A DNA stretch of 64,000 nt from an uncultured Lachnospiraceae bacterium (GCA_910586725.1 CAJUJL010000005.1:20702-84701); one strand, 5' to 3'; shown: positions 44,088-53,635, counted from the first letter of the stretch. Numbers and translations: made by a program. The notes: generated from the letters alone by a model not told the origin.

Positions 44088-46307
44088 ATGAAAAATAGAA
44101 TAGATAAAAGATATATAGAATCATTTACTTATGAGTTGGGAAATCAATCAGGGTTAAGAAAACTCATAAAAAAGGTAATCAAGAAGATGGTTTTATGGTT
44201 TATAAAACCTATCGGAGACAGGCAAAATGAATTGAACCGTCAAATGTTTGATCAGATAGAGCATATGTGTCTGGAACAGGCAAAAGAAATTCAGAATTTA
44301 AAAAACATGATCATGCGTCACAATATGGATATGGGAGAAGCAATGAATCAAACGAATTATCGTTTGATGTCTGTATCGTCTAATGTGAAAAATGATATTG
44401 ATGTAATGAATGACAGGGATTTGAATGAGGAAATCGCACTTCTCAAGGATCATGGAAATGATAATTTGGAACAGATAAAAACCATATTTGAAACAGGTAT
44501 AGAACGCGCAATACAAAGACAGGACACACAGGATGTAATTGTAATTTTATGTAACGGATTAAAGAGCAATGCAGGAATAGAAGCGGTTCGAAAAGAAGCA
44601 TATAATTTATATAGAATTATGAAGCGTTTAAGTAAATACCAAATAAAGTTGGTCTCAATAGAAAATGAGAGCAAAATCGAATGCAACGGTAATATAATCT
44701 ATGCTTCAGAAGATGCGCTTGAAAAATATTTTTCTTCTTTAAAAATACGCCTTCTTATTGTTCTTGAATCTGATGTTTCGATTTTGTATCGTGCAAAGTG
44801 CCTGTTTTTTAAATACAAATCACTTGTCAGGATTACAGGCCAGAATCCTTTGTTTGGCATTGAACCTATATATTATGAGCATTTACGGCATTTGAATGAT
44901 ATGGGATTTCAAAGATATGATGTTTTTTCCATGCATGCGCAAAGCATTATGCAAGACATGGGATTTAAACATGTAGCGGTAAAATACCCTTTACTTGATA
45001 TAAGTTTATTGAATTATAAAAAAAGAGATATTGAAGATAAAGTAAGAATAGGCTTTGCTTCTGCACCGATGGAGAAAGAGCATTGGACGGATCGTGGAAT
45101 GGATTTATTATCGGAGGTTATGACAAACTATCCAGAATTTGAATTTGAAGTATTGTGGAGAACGGACAAAGTTGCAGTACCGGCTACGTGGAATGCTATG
45201 AAACATTTGAAAATTCTTAAAGGAAAACAGGATATGAAAGCATTTTATGATAGGATTCATATTTTACTTATTCCATATACCTCTGTTGATAATAATCATG
45301 CATGTTCTTTTTCGGCGTTAGAGGCTATGTTGCAGGGAATTCCTGTCGTTGCTACGAATGCGGCTGGTATCCGAGATAAAATTATAAAATTTGGAAATGG
45401 AGAAGTTTGTAAAATTTCCAGCAAAAGTGTCGGAGATGCAGTTCGAAAAATAAGAGATCATTATTTTGAATATAGCAGCAGAGAAAAAGCGCTATTGTTA
45501 AGAAAAGAGCTTTCAGATTTGAACGTGATTGCAGAAATAGATAATTATGCAGAATCGTATTTGCCAGTAAACATTACAACAATTGGTGAATGGAAAAAGG
45601 CACTGGAGTCTGCTGGTAGAGAGCTGGTGAAAGGGCCAGAAGAAATCAAAGCTTATTATTCCCAGTTCGAGGTTGCAGAGAACTATAATGAAGATCGTTT
45701 TATGCAATATCCTGAAAACTGCATTGATTTATTGGAGAGAACATCAATTGGAAATATTATCAAGGACAAATTTAAAGGAACAGAACTCAACATTTTAGAT
45801 ATTGCGCCTGGAGACGGACGTATCGTTCAGGAAGACATAAAATATGGAAACTGTACGGGCGTGGATGCTTCAGAAGCAATGCTTAAAGTATTAAGAAAGC
45901 GGTTTGAGAACAACAGTAATCTTAAAACGAAAATTGCCGATTATTTTGAAAATGATATAGAAGGAAAATTTGATGTAATAACTACATTTCGATATATTCG
46001 CCATTTTGAATATTTTCAGAGAAAAATTCTATACAAAAAAATATTAAATAATCTAAGTGAACATGGCATTTTGATTTTTGATGTTCCAAATATAAAATTT
46101 GAAATGCCGGTTCGCAATCAGAACGGATGGGATAAATATAACATTTATGATATTTTTACTACGAAAGAAGAGATGATTGCTGAATTAGAAGAAAATGGTT
46201 TTAAGGTTGAATATGTGATAGCAATTGGCAATAATTTAATGGACAATATTCCAAAAGAATGTGTAAACGAACCAATTACATGGACCTTTGGAGCTGTTAA
46301 AGCTTAG
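44088..46307 (+). CDS. Glycosyltransferase-methyltransferase fusion with N-terminal coiled coil
   Basis: A 739-aa protein. ATG 44088 follows 'aaggggggattaaga'; an in-frame TTG upstream would overlap the ATPase gene. Residues ~20-50 hold a basic segment ('LIKKVIKKM..WFIKP') and ~55-110 a coiled-coil-like stretch. Residues ~170-500 are GT-B like, with 'NNHACSFSALEAMLQGIPVVATNAAG' (motif around 400). Residues ~530-739 are a class I SAM methyltransferase: 'ILDIAPGDGR' near 567, 'TGVDASEAML', 'DVITTFRYIRHF'. Placement after a Wzt with a binding domain suggests it adds the last sugar and methylates it as an end cap. The basic segment and coiled coil are shared with the next small protein. Confidence 0.83.
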   Translation: MKNRIDKRYIESFTYELGNQSGLRKLIKKVIKKMVLWFIKPIGDRQNELNRQMFDQIEHMCLEQAKEIQNLKNMIMRHNMDMGEAMNQTNYRLMSVSSNVKNDIDVMNDRDLNEEIALLKDHGNDNLEQIKTIFETGIERAIQRQDTQDVIVILCNGLKSNAGIEAVRKEAYNLYRIMKRLSKYQIKLVSIENESKIECNGNIIYASEDALEKYFSSLKIRLLIVLESDVSILYRAKCLFFKYKSLVRITGQNPLFGIEPIYYEHLRHLNDMGFQRYDVFSMHAQSIMQDMGFKHVAVKYPLLDISLLNYKKRDIEDKVRIGFASAPMEKEHWTDRGMDLLSEVMTNYPEFEFEVLWRTDKVAVPATWNAMKHLKILKGKQDMKAFYDRIHILLIPYTSVDNNHACSFSALEAMLQGIPVVATNAAGIRDKIIKFGNGEVCKISSKSVGDAVRKIRDHYFEYSSREKALLLRKELSDLNVIAEIDNYAESYLPVNITTIGEWKKALESAGRELVKGPEEIKAYYSQFEVAENYNEDRFMQYPENCIDLLERTSIGNIIKDKFKGTELNILDIAPGDGRIVQEDIKYGNCTGVDASEAMLKVLRKRFENNSNLKTKIADYFENDIEGKFDVITTFRYIRHFEYFQRKILYKKILNNLSEHGILIFDVPNIKFEMPVRNQNGWDKYNIYDIFTTKEEMIAELEENGFKVEYVIAIGNNLMDNIPKECVNEPITWTFGAVKA

Positions 46308-46320
46308 ATAGGAGATAGCT

Positions 46321-46746
46321 ATGAATAATGATATTAATATTGAAGAAATTATGGATGAAATCAGGCAGAATATCAAGGACAGAGGTTATGACAAAGAACC
46401 CGTCAGTTTTGAGCAAATTGAGATTCATAGTTCAGTCTTGAAAATCGGAACCGGATATGACAGTGATGAATTTATGAATGAACTGGAATTTTTAGACAGT
46501 AATTGTACAACTTCATTTCATGTTCCGATTGCAGGGGGAAATCCACTATCCGTTTTTATCAAAAAAGTGATACGGAAAATGACAAGATTTATTGTCGCGC
46601 CACTTGTGGATTCGCAGAACGCCTATAATGTAAGTAATGTAAAGTGTATGAATCAGGTCAGTGAATTTATTTCTGAGATGGAACAATATAAAACCAGAAT
46701 TGAACAGTTAGAAAAAGAATTAAAAGAATTGAAAAAGAATGATTAG
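46321..46746 (+). CDS. Small coiled-coil protein sharing the N-terminal module of its neighbour
   Basis: A 141-aa protein without a known enzyme domain. It begins 'INIEEIMDEIRQNIKDRGY', a short acidic/basic helix common at the N-terminus of proteins in such loci. Residues ~80-100 ('FIKKVIRKMTRFIVAPLVDSQN') closely match the basic segment of the preceding GT-methyltransferase, and residues ~110-140 form a coiled coil ('QLEKELKELKKN'). It could be an assembly or length-control partner of the fusion protein, or a membrane-surface anchor. It is separated by 13 bp from the upstream stop and almost touches the next GT. Function unknown. Confidence 0.75.
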   Translation: MNNDINIEEIMDEIRQNIKDRGYDKEPVSFEQIEIHSSVLKIGTGYDSDEFMNELEFLDSNCTTSFHVPIAGGNPLSVFIKKVIRKMTRFIVAPLVDSQNAYNVSNVKCMNQVSEFISEMEQYKTRIEQLEKELKELKKND

Positions 46747-46759
46747 TTTAGGTGATAAA

Positions 46760-47827
46760 ATGAGAATTATACAATTACTGCCCACGCTCTCTTATGGAGA
46801 CGGAGTGGGAAATGATGTTATTGCGATTGATCAGATTATTAAAGATATGGGCTACAAGACAAAAATCTATGCAGAAAATATTGATAAAAGAATTAAAAAA
46901 GGGCTTGCGGATAACGTTGAGAAAATGCCCAAATTGAATCAAACAGATATTATTATTTATCATCTGTCGACGGGTACTGTGTTAAATGATAAGCTAAGCG
47001 AGTATGCTGGTAGAAAATTAGTTGTATATCACAATGTGACGCCTGCGCATTTTTTCAGACAGTACAGTCGAAGAGCATATCGTTTGTGTGACAAAGGAAG
47101 AGCAGGAGTCCGCAAGCTTCGGGATGTTGCAGAATATTGTTGGGCTGTTTCCGAATATAACAGGCAGGAGTTGTTGGAAGAAGGGTATCGCTGTCAAATA
47201 GACGTCGTTCCCATTGTGATACCGTTTGAAGATTATGCAAAAGAACCGGATATGGCTGTTTTAAGGAAATATGAGGATGATATAATAAATATTGTATTTG
47301 TGGGAAGAATCGCTCCAAATAAAAAACAGGAAGATTTAATCCAGGCGTTTTATTACTATAAGAAATATATTCAGCCTAAATCCAGACTTTTTCTGGTTGG
47401 CTCTTATCAAGGCAATGAAGTTTATTATGAGAGATTATGCAATTATATTGAGCGTCTGGAGTTGACAGACGTTTTTATTACCGGGCATATTAAGTTTGAC
47501 GAAATTCTTTCGTATTATAAGCTGGCGGACGTTTTTGTATGCATGAGCGAACATGAAGGCTTTTGTATTCCGTTGTTAGAAGCAATGTATTTTCAGGTTC
47601 CGATTATTGCTTATGCATTTACGGGGGTAAAAGAGACTCTGGCGTATGCCGGGCTGAAATTTGATGAAAAAGACTGCTGTGTTGTTGCAGAGATGATTCA
47701 TATGCTTGTAGAAAATAAAGACTTGAGAGAAAAAGTCATTGCGCAGCAGAATATCAGATTGAAAGATTTTACTTATGAGAAAATCAGGGATCAGATTATA
47801 AATAATTTGAAAGGATTTATAGGATGA
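46760..47827 (+). CDS. Glycosyltransferase family 4
   Basis: A 355-aa GT-B enzyme. The N-terminus 'QLLPTLSYGDGVGNDVIAID' and the donor half 'FVGRIAPNKKQEDLIQAF', 'MSEHEGFCIPLLEAMYFQVPI' match GT4 enzymes of rhamnan and O-antigen loci; the EGFCIPLLE motif contains the catalytic-region Glu. ATG 46760 is preferred since 'aggtga' precedes it and the family normally begins 'MRIIQLLPT'; an in-frame ATG at 46739 would add 7 residues and overlap the previous gene. The stop overlaps the next start by 4 bp. Confidence 0.88.
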   Translation: MRIIQLLPTLSYGDGVGNDVIAIDQIIKDMGYKTKIYAENIDKRIKKGLADNVEKMPKLNQTDIIIYHLSTGTVLNDKLSEYAGRKLVVYHNVTPAHFFRQYSRRAYRLCDKGRAGVRKLRDVAEYCWAVSEYNRQELLEEGYRCQIDVVPIVIPFEDYAKEPDMAVLRKYEDDIINIVFVGRIAPNKKQEDLIQAFYYYKKYIQPKSRLFLVGSYQGNEVYYERLCNYIERLELTDVFITGHIKFDEILSYYKLADVFVCMSEHEGFCIPLLEAMYFQVPIIAYAFTGVKETLAYAGLKFDEKDCCVVAEMIHMLVENKDLREKVIAQQNIRLKDFTYEKIRDQIINNLKGFIG

Positions 47828-49005
47828 AGACAATAGGGTTTGTGACTCCATGGTACGGAGCGAATATTCCTGGTGGAGCAGAAATGGAGCTGCGGGGATT
47901 GGCCGAACATTTGGCAGAAAACCATGTAGATTTGGAAATTCTTACGACTTGCATAGAGCAATTTAACAGCGATTGGAATATCAATTATTATCCTGAGGGA
48001 ACAGAAGAAATAAACGGCGTTTTGGTAAGAAGGTTTCAGGTGAGAAAACGTGATACTAAGAGATTTGATCAGATCAATTTTAAATTTATGAATAATCTTC
48101 CTGTGACAGCAGAGGAGGAAGATCTGTACTTAAAGGAAATGGTCAACAGCCCGCGTCTGTATCAATATATGGAAGAAAATAAGGGTGCATACAGTTTGTT
48201 CGTATTTATACCATATATGTTTGGAACAACGTATTACGGCTGTGAAAAATGTCTGGATCAGGCAGTTATGATTCCTTGCCTTCACGATGAAAGCTATGCC
48301 TATATGAGGCGGTTTAAAGAGCGGTATTCCGGTGTGAAGGGGATGGTTTTTAATTCAAAGGCAGAATCTGTTCTGGCAAATAAAATATATAATATGGCAA
48401 AAGTGGAAAACACTGTAATTGGGGTAGGGTTGAATACAGACATCAACTTTTGTGCGGATCAGTTTAGAAAAAAATATAAGATTGACGAGCCTTTCATTAT
48501 TTATGCGGGAAGAAAAGAAGCCGGGAAAAATGTCGATACATTAGTGAAATACTTTGGAGAATACAAAAAGAGAAATAAATCAGATTTGAAATTAGTGTTA
48601 ATTGGAGGAGGAAGCATTCAGATTCCTAAAGGATTAAAACATGACATACTGGATTTGGGCTTTGTTCCTCTTCAGGATAAATATGATGCATATGCAGCTT
48701 CCGAATTGCTCTGCAATCCTTCTAAGTTTGAAAGTTTTTCGTTGATTATTATGGAAAGCTGGCTTTGCGGCAGACCTGTTATGGTTTACGGGGGATGCGA
48801 GGTGACAAAGGGTTTTGTTTCGGAATCAAATGGTGGATTGTATTTCTATGACTTCTATGAATTTGAAGCATGCGTTAATTATGTATTGGATCATAAAGAG
48901 ACGGCTTCTCTTATGGGCGAGAATGGAAGAAATTATGTTATAACCAATTTTAGTTGGCCAGTAATTGTCAATAAATACAGAGATTTTTTTGCAAAATGTA
49001 TATAA
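47824..49005 (+). CDS. Glycosyltransferase family 4 (paralogue of 40798 and 49030)
   Basis: A 393-aa GT-B enzyme. 'TPWYGANIPGGAEMELRGLAEHL' opens the acceptor half; 'IYAGRKEAGKNVDTLVKYF' and 'PSKFESFSLIIMESWLCGRP' form the donor site, with 'YGGCEVTKGF' near the end. It aligns along its length with the enzymes at 40798 and 49030, from which it has diverged in the N-terminal acceptor half. Coupled to the preceding GT by ATGA. Donor unknown; the shared donor half suggests the same nucleotide sugar as its paralogues, used on different acceptors. Confidence 0.88.
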   Translation: MKTIGFVTPWYGANIPGGAEMELRGLAEHLAENHVDLEILTTCIEQFNSDWNINYYPEGTEEINGVLVRRFQVRKRDTKRFDQINFKFMNNLPVTAEEEDLYLKEMVNSPRLYQYMEENKGAYSLFVFIPYMFGTTYYGCEKCLDQAVMIPCLHDESYAYMRRFKERYSGVKGMVFNSKAESVLANKIYNMAKVENTVIGVGLNTDINFCADQFRKKYKIDEPFIIYAGRKEAGKNVDTLVKYFGEYKKRNKSDLKLVLIGGGSIQIPKGLKHDILDLGFVPLQDKYDAYAASELLCNPSKFESFSLIIMESWLCGRPVMVYGGCEVTKGFVSESNGGLYFYDFYEFEACVNYVLDHKETASLMGENGRNYVITNFSWPVIVNKYRDFFAKCI

Positions 49006-49029
49006 CAAAATAGCAGGGTAGGTAGAATA

Positions 49030-50211
49030 ATGAAAAGAATTGCTTTTGTAGTACAAAGATACGGACTTGAAGTGAATGGTGGCGCAGAATTACAGTGTAG
49101 GCAATTGGCAGAGCATATGAATAAGATGTATGATACGGAAATAATTACAACAAAAGCTATCGATTATGTTACATGGAGAGATGAATATCTTTTAGATGAG
49201 GAAATAATAAACAATATCCTGGTTAGGAGATTTTCCGTTAAAGAGGAAAGAGATAATAATAGTTTTAATAAGTTGTCTGCAAATGTGCTGAAAGGAAATT
49301 CGAGCAAACAGGATGAAGAACATTGGATGCAGAAACAAGGTCCTTATTCTCCTGACTTGATTGAATATTTGGAAAGCCATAAAGAAGATTATGATGTTTT
49401 TATTTTCTTTACTTATCTGTATTATACAACCTACTTCGGATTGCAAAAGGTTTTTGATAAATCTATTTTGATCCCTACTGCGCATGATGAATTGCCCATT
49501 TATTTAAAGATATTTAGAGATATGTTTCATTTGCCAAGAGGTATTTTTTACAATACAACAGAAGAAAAGGCTTTTTTGGAGAAGAAATTTCATATAGAAT
49601 CAATTCCTAATAATAATGGTTATGGCGGTGTGGGCGTTGAAGTTCCGGAGAATGTTTCAGCAGAAGCGTTTCGTAAGAAATATGGATTAGATAAATTTAT
49701 TATTTATATAGGCAGGATAGATGAGCATAAAGGATGTAAGGATCTTTTTGCTTATTTTAATGAATATAAGAAAAGAAACAGAGGAGATTTAAAACTGGTT
49801 TTAATGGGAAAGGAAGTGATTCGCGTTCCGGAGACAAAGGACATCGTAAGTCTTGGTTTTGTATCAGATGAGGATAAGTTTAACGGATTAGCGGCATGTG
49901 AGTTTTTGGTTTTGCCATCACAGTTTGAAAGTTTATCTATGGTAGTTTTAGAAGCGATGAAAATTGGAAAACCTGTGTTGGTCAATGGAAAATGCGAGGT
50001 GTTAAAAGGTCATTGCACAAGGAGCAATGCCGGACTATATTATCAGAACTTCTATGAGTTTGAGGGATGTGTTAATTATTTACTGATGCATCCAAAACAG
50101 TGTATGGAAATGGGAGAGAATGGTCAGGACTACGTAGAAGAAAATTACCAGTGGGATGTTATTATAAAGAGGTTGTCAAAACTGGTGGAAAAGATTTGTA
50201 TAAGAAAATAG
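49030..50211 (+). CDS. Glycosyltransferase family 4 (paralogue of 40798 and 47824)
   Basis: A 393-aa GT-B enzyme most similar to that at 40798: 'VQRYGLEVNGGAELQCRQLAEHM', 'FFTYLYYTTYFGL', 'IYIGRIDEHKGCKDLFAYF', 'LPSQFESLSMVVLEAMKIGKP' and 'NGKCEVLKGHC' all have direct counterparts there. 'gggtaggtag' is the ribosome site. It is the last gene of the exporter/GT block; an 89-bp gap with a possible promoter follows. Donor unknown. Confidence 0.88.
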   Translation: MKRIAFVVQRYGLEVNGGAELQCRQLAEHMNKMYDTEIITTKAIDYVTWRDEYLLDEEIINNILVRRFSVKEERDNNSFNKLSANVLKGNSSKQDEEHWMQKQGPYSPDLIEYLESHKEDYDVFIFFTYLYYTTYFGLQKVFDKSILIPTAHDELPIYLKIFRDMFHLPRGIFYNTTEEKAFLEKKFHIESIPNNNGYGGVGVEVPENVSAEAFRKKYGLDKFIIYIGRIDEHKGCKDLFAYFNEYKKRNRGDLKLVLMGKEVIRVPETKDIVSLGFVSDEDKFNGLAACEFLVLPSQFESLSMVVLEAMKIGKPVLVNGKCEVLKGHCTRSNAGLYYQNFYEFEGCVNYLLMHPKQCMEMGENGQDYVEENYQWDVIIKRLSKLVEKICIRK

Positions 50212-50231
50212 AATTGAGTTGATAATATTTC

Positions 50232-50260
50232 TTGATTTATTATGAATATTAGGTTAATAT
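50232..50260 (+). promoter_or_regulatory. Possible promoter for the amino-sugar block
   Basis: TTGATT, a 17-bp spacer and TAATAT (50255-50260); a TATAAT follows at 50262 but lacks a spaced -35 box. Located in the very AT-rich gap before the oxidoreductase gene at 50301. Confidence 0.42.
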
Positions 50261-50300
50261 ATATAATTGAATTTTGTCAAAATTACGGAGGAAAAATAAT

Positions 50301-51281
50301 ATGAATATAGCTTTAATCGGTTTTGGTTATTGGGGGCCCAATATTGCAAAGAATCTAAATAGGACAAAAAAAGCAAATTTATACGCCATTTGTGATATGG
50401 ATGAAAACAATTTAAAAAGGGCGCAAAGTCTGTATGGTGACAGTGTGAAATACGTAACAGATTATCATGAATTGATTGATAAAGTGGATGCTTTTGCAAT
50501 TGCTTTGAGGCAGAATGTCAGTTATCCAATTGCGATCGAGCTATTAAAACAGAAAAAGCATTTGTTTATGGAAAAACCTCTGGCGACGTCTACAGAGCAG
50601 GTAGATGTACTGGGTAAATTGAGTGAAGAATATGGAGTTACGCTCCATGTAGATCATATTATGGTGTTCCATCCGATTATTCGATATATTAAGAATATGA
50701 TAGAAACGGGAGAACTTGGAGACTTGTTGTACTTTGATGTTTCCAGAATGAATCTTGGTCCGCATATCAAGAATGATATAAATGCTATGTGGGATCTGGC
50801 AGTACATGATATTGCTGTATTGGACTATCTTTGTGACGGTATGGAGGCAAAACGTGTAAGCGCAGCAGGATTGGCGCATTATGGTAAGAGTGAAGAATTG
50901 ACATATTTGAATGTGGAGTATGAAGGCTTGATTGCTTCGATACGTTCCAGCTGGATTTCTCCAATCAAAGAGAGAAGAATGGTTATTGCCGGAACAAAAA
51001 AAATGGTGATTTTTGATGATATGCAGTTGGATGAAAAACTGACGATATGTGATAAGGGAATAGAAGTGTCAGATGACTTTAATGAGTATGGAAAATATGA
51101 AGCGAGGGTGCGTATGGGCAATCTCATGATGCCTCATATAGAGTCAGAAGATATTTTGCTCAACAGTATTGAACACTTTATTGACTGCATTAATACAGGA
51201 AAAGAAAGCATTTGCAGTTACAAACAGGCGCGTCGTGTAATTTCGATATTAGAACATGCAGATGCGGATATGAAAGGCTAG
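50301..51281 (+). CDS. Gfo/Idh/MocA family sugar oxidoreductase (WbpB/WlbA-like)
   Basis: A 326-aa NAD(P)-dependent oxidoreductase. 'IGFGYWGPNIAKNL' binds the cofactor, 'MEKPLATS' is the family EKP motif, 'VDHIMVFHP' and 'WDLAVHDIAVLDYL' line the active site. In amino-sugar loci such enzymes oxidise C3 of UDP-GlcNAcA or a related nucleotide sugar to the 3-keto form for a DegT aminotransferase. ATG 50301 follows 'ggaggaaaa'. It is followed by a DegT gene after 12 bp, and a WbpD-like acetyltransferase is at 59294, so a 3-amino-3-deoxy sugar is the likely product. Confidence 0.88.
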   Translation: MNIALIGFGYWGPNIAKNLNRTKKANLYAICDMDENNLKRAQSLYGDSVKYVTDYHELIDKVDAFAIALRQNVSYPIAIELLKQKKHLFMEKPLATSTEQVDVLGKLSEEYGVTLHVDHIMVFHPIIRYIKNMIETGELGDLLYFDVSRMNLGPHIKNDINAMWDLAVHDIAVLDYLCDGMEAKRVSAAGLAHYGKSEELTYLNVEYEGLIASIRSSWISPIKERRMVIAGTKKMVIFDDMQLDEKLTICDKGIEVSDDFNEYGKYEARVRMGNLMMPHIESEDILLNSIEHFIDCINTGKESICSYKQARRVISILEHADADMKG

Positions 51282-51293
51282 GGAAAGAATATT

Positions 51294-52517
51294 ATGAAAA
51301 AGATTCCAGTTACAATACCATACTTTGATGATCAGGAAGCAGAAAATGTTAAAAAAATTCTGGACTCCGGATGGGTTGCGCAGGGACCCGAGGTTTCAAA
51401 GTTTGAAGAGGTAATTTCTGCTCATGAAAATGTAAGCTATGGAGTGGCGGTGACTTCATGTACAACGGCTCTGCACCTTGCAATGGTTTCACAAGGAATG
51501 TCTGAAAGAATGGATGTGCTTGCTCCGGCGTTTACATTTGTCGCTACGACAAATGCAATTGTTCAGACAGGAGCGATTCCTATACTGGTGGATATTTGTC
51601 AGGAAACATTTAATATTGATGTGAAACAGATCAGGGAGGTCATACAAAGAGATTATCAGGAGAAAAACGGGAAATTATATAATAAAGATAATGAGAATTT
51701 ATTATGGGGAATTGTACCTGTTCATGAGTTTGGGCTTTGTTGTGATATTCTGGAGATCAATCAAATTGCTAAGGAGTATAATTTAACAGTAATTGAAGAT
51801 GCGGCATGTGCTTTGGGGGCAAAGATAGGAGATGCACATCAGGGAGGTTTTGGAAATACATCATGTATCAGTTTTCATCCCCGTAAATCAATTACGACAG
51901 GGGAAGGCGGCATGGTTTTGACGGATCAGGCGGCTCTTGCTCAAAAAATGAAACAGCTTCGTACGCACGGTAGCACAGTATCGGCAGATGCGCGTCATGC
52001 AGGAAAAGGATTTTTGCTTCCAGAATTCCCTGATGCGGGATACAATTATCGTATGACGGATATTCAGGCTGCTGTTGGAATAGCACAGGCGGATAAGTTG
52101 GACTATATTATAGAAGAAAAAAGAAAACGAGCAGAATTTTACAATGGACTGATAAGGGAAAAACTGCCTGAATTGGTAACTCCATATGTTCCAGATGGAT
52201 ATTATCATACATATCAGTCGTATGTCTGTATGTTGGATTTGAAAAAACTTAACCTGGATTCCGTGGCGGAGGGTAGAAAGTACCGCAATATTTTACTTCA
52301 GAAATTAGAAGATATTGGCATTGCAACACGTCAGGGCACACATGCGATTCACATGTTGGAATACTATAAAAATAGATTTGGTTATGTGGAACAGGATTTT
52401 CCAAACGCATATGCATGTGACCATTTATCAATAACATTACCGCTTTATGTGCAAATGAGTGATTCTGATCAGGAATATGTAATTCAGGCAATACGTGAAA
52501 TAATAGATAAACTTTGA
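51294..52517 (+). CDS. DegT/DnrJ/EryC1/StrS family sugar aminotransferase
   Basis: A 407-aa PLP enzyme that transfers an amino group from glutamate to a keto-sugar nucleotide. 'GWVAQGPEVSKFEE', 'SCTTALHLAMVSQG', 'VIEDAACALGA' and 'FHPRKSITTGEGG' with the PLP Lys198 are in family order. It contains a Trp-Val-Ala-Gln-Gly N-terminal motif seen in 4- or 3-aminotransferases of capsule loci. This is the first of two DegT genes in the block (the other at 58092), which suggests two amino groups or two amino sugars. Regiochemistry cannot be read. Confidence 0.93.
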   Translation: MKKIPVTIPYFDDQEAENVKKILDSGWVAQGPEVSKFEEVISAHENVSYGVAVTSCTTALHLAMVSQGMSERMDVLAPAFTFVATTNAIVQTGAIPILVDICQETFNIDVKQIREVIQRDYQEKNGKLYNKDNENLLWGIVPVHEFGLCCDILEINQIAKEYNLTVIEDAACALGAKIGDAHQGGFGNTSCISFHPRKSITTGEGGMVLTDQAALAQKMKQLRTHGSTVSADARHAGKGFLLPEFPDAGYNYRMTDIQAAVGIAQADKLDYIIEEKRKRAEFYNGLIREKLPELVTPYVPDGYYHTYQSYVCMLDLKKLNLDSVAEGRKYRNILLQKLEDIGIATRQGTHAIHMLEYYKNRFGYVEQDFPNAYACDHLSITLPLYVQMSDSDQEYVIQAIREIIDKL

Positions 52518-52538
52518 TTTTCAAAAAAGGAGGTTGTC

Positions 52539-53501
52539 ATGGCGTCTGTATCAGGTAAAAATATTTTGGTAACTGGTGGAGCAGGGTTTATAGGAAGCCA
52601 TTTGTGCGATGGATTGTTGGCGCGTGGTGCACAAAAAGTAGTATGCGTGGATAACTTTTTCCTTGGCAACATGGATAATTTAAAAGAAGCCCTTTTGAAT
52701 GATAATTTTGTTTTATACCGCGACGATGCTCGTAATTTTGGGGTTCTTCAGGCAATTATGGATAAAGAAAGTATAGATGTTGTATTTAACATGGCTACAA
52801 TTGCGTTAAATTATTCGTTTTTTAATCCGTTTGATGCATATATGGTTAATGTGCAAATTGCGAATACCTTGCTGGAACTTTTGAGAGTGGGAGCATATAA
52901 GACGTTGATTCATACATCTTCTTCTGAAGCTTACGGCACGGCGCAGTATTCCCCAATGGATGAAAACCATCCAACAGATCCAACGACACCTTATGCTGCG
53001 GGAAAAGCAGCAGCAGATTTGATGGTTCATAGCTTTTATAAAGTTTTGGGATTGGACATTTCTATTGTGCGCCCATTTAATAATTATGGACCCAGGCAGA
53101 ATGCTGAGGGTTCTTTGGCAGCAATTATTCCGGCGACAGCCAAGCGTATACAGGATGGCAGTAAGCCTATAGTAGAGGGAGATGGTGAACAGACGAGGGA
53201 TTTTATATATGTTGAGGATACGGTTAGAGGATTGATTCTAGCTTATGAAAAAGAAGAGTCTAGAGGGAAGATTATCAACCTGGGTTCAGGAAAGGACATT
53301 TCAATCAATGCCCTTCTTCAGGGGATATGTGATTACATGAATTATACAGGAGAATGGGAGCATCGTCCTGCAAGAACAAGCGATGTAAGGAATTTGTGTG
53401 CTGATTCTAAAAGAGCCAAAGAATTACTGTGCTTTGAACCCAAAATTGGTTTTGATGAGGGAATTAAAAAAACGCTTGATTGGTATATGAATAGAAATTA
53501 A
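52539..53501 (+). CDS. NAD-dependent nucleotide-sugar epimerase/dehydratase (extended SDR)
   Basis: A 320-aa SDR with 'GGAGFIGSHLCDGLL', 'MATIALNYSFFNP', 'TSSSEAYGTA' and the catalytic 'YAAGK' (Tyr152, Lys156), followed by 'RPFNNYGPRQ'. The SSSEAYG triplet and overall length resemble GDP-mannose/UDP-GlcNAc 4,6-dehydratases of the smaller class as well as UDP-glucuronate decarboxylases. With DegT genes on both sides, a 4,6-dehydratase that makes a 4-keto-6-deoxy sugar for amination is the best guess. 'aaaaggaggttgtc' is a strong ribosome site. Confidence 0.88.
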   Translation: MASVSGKNILVTGGAGFIGSHLCDGLLARGAQKVVCVDNFFLGNMDNLKEALLNDNFVLYRDDARNFGVLQAIMDKESIDVVFNMATIALNYSFFNPFDAYMVNVQIANTLLELLRVGAYKTLIHTSSSEAYGTAQYSPMDENHPTDPTTPYAAGKAAADLMVHSFYKVLGLDISIVRPFNNYGPRQNAEGSLAAIIPATAKRIQDGSKPIVEGDGEQTRDFIYVEDTVRGLILAYEKEESRGKIINLGSGKDISINALLQGICDYMNYTGEWEHRPARTSDVRNLCADSKRAKELLCFEPKIGFDEGIKKTLDWYMNRN

Positions 53502-53605
53502 ATGGAGTTAAAAATTTTTCAATGTGGTAGGCATATGAGGTCTAATAGAATACTATGTGGTTAATATGTAAGTATATAATTGTTTAGATGGAAGAAAAAG
53601 AATAT

Positions 53606-53635
53606 TTGATTTGCCTTTATTTAGAAAATTATATA
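53606..53635 (+). promoter_or_regulatory. Possible promoter in the 185-bp gap before the MaoC-like gene
   Basis: TTGATT, an 18-bp spacer and TATATA (53630-53635). The gap 53502-53686 is very AT-rich, so chance matches are likely. It also holds 'gggaggt' (53669-53675) ahead of the GTG start at 53687, and an ATG at 53676 that opens only a 7-codon frame. Confidence 0.35.
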
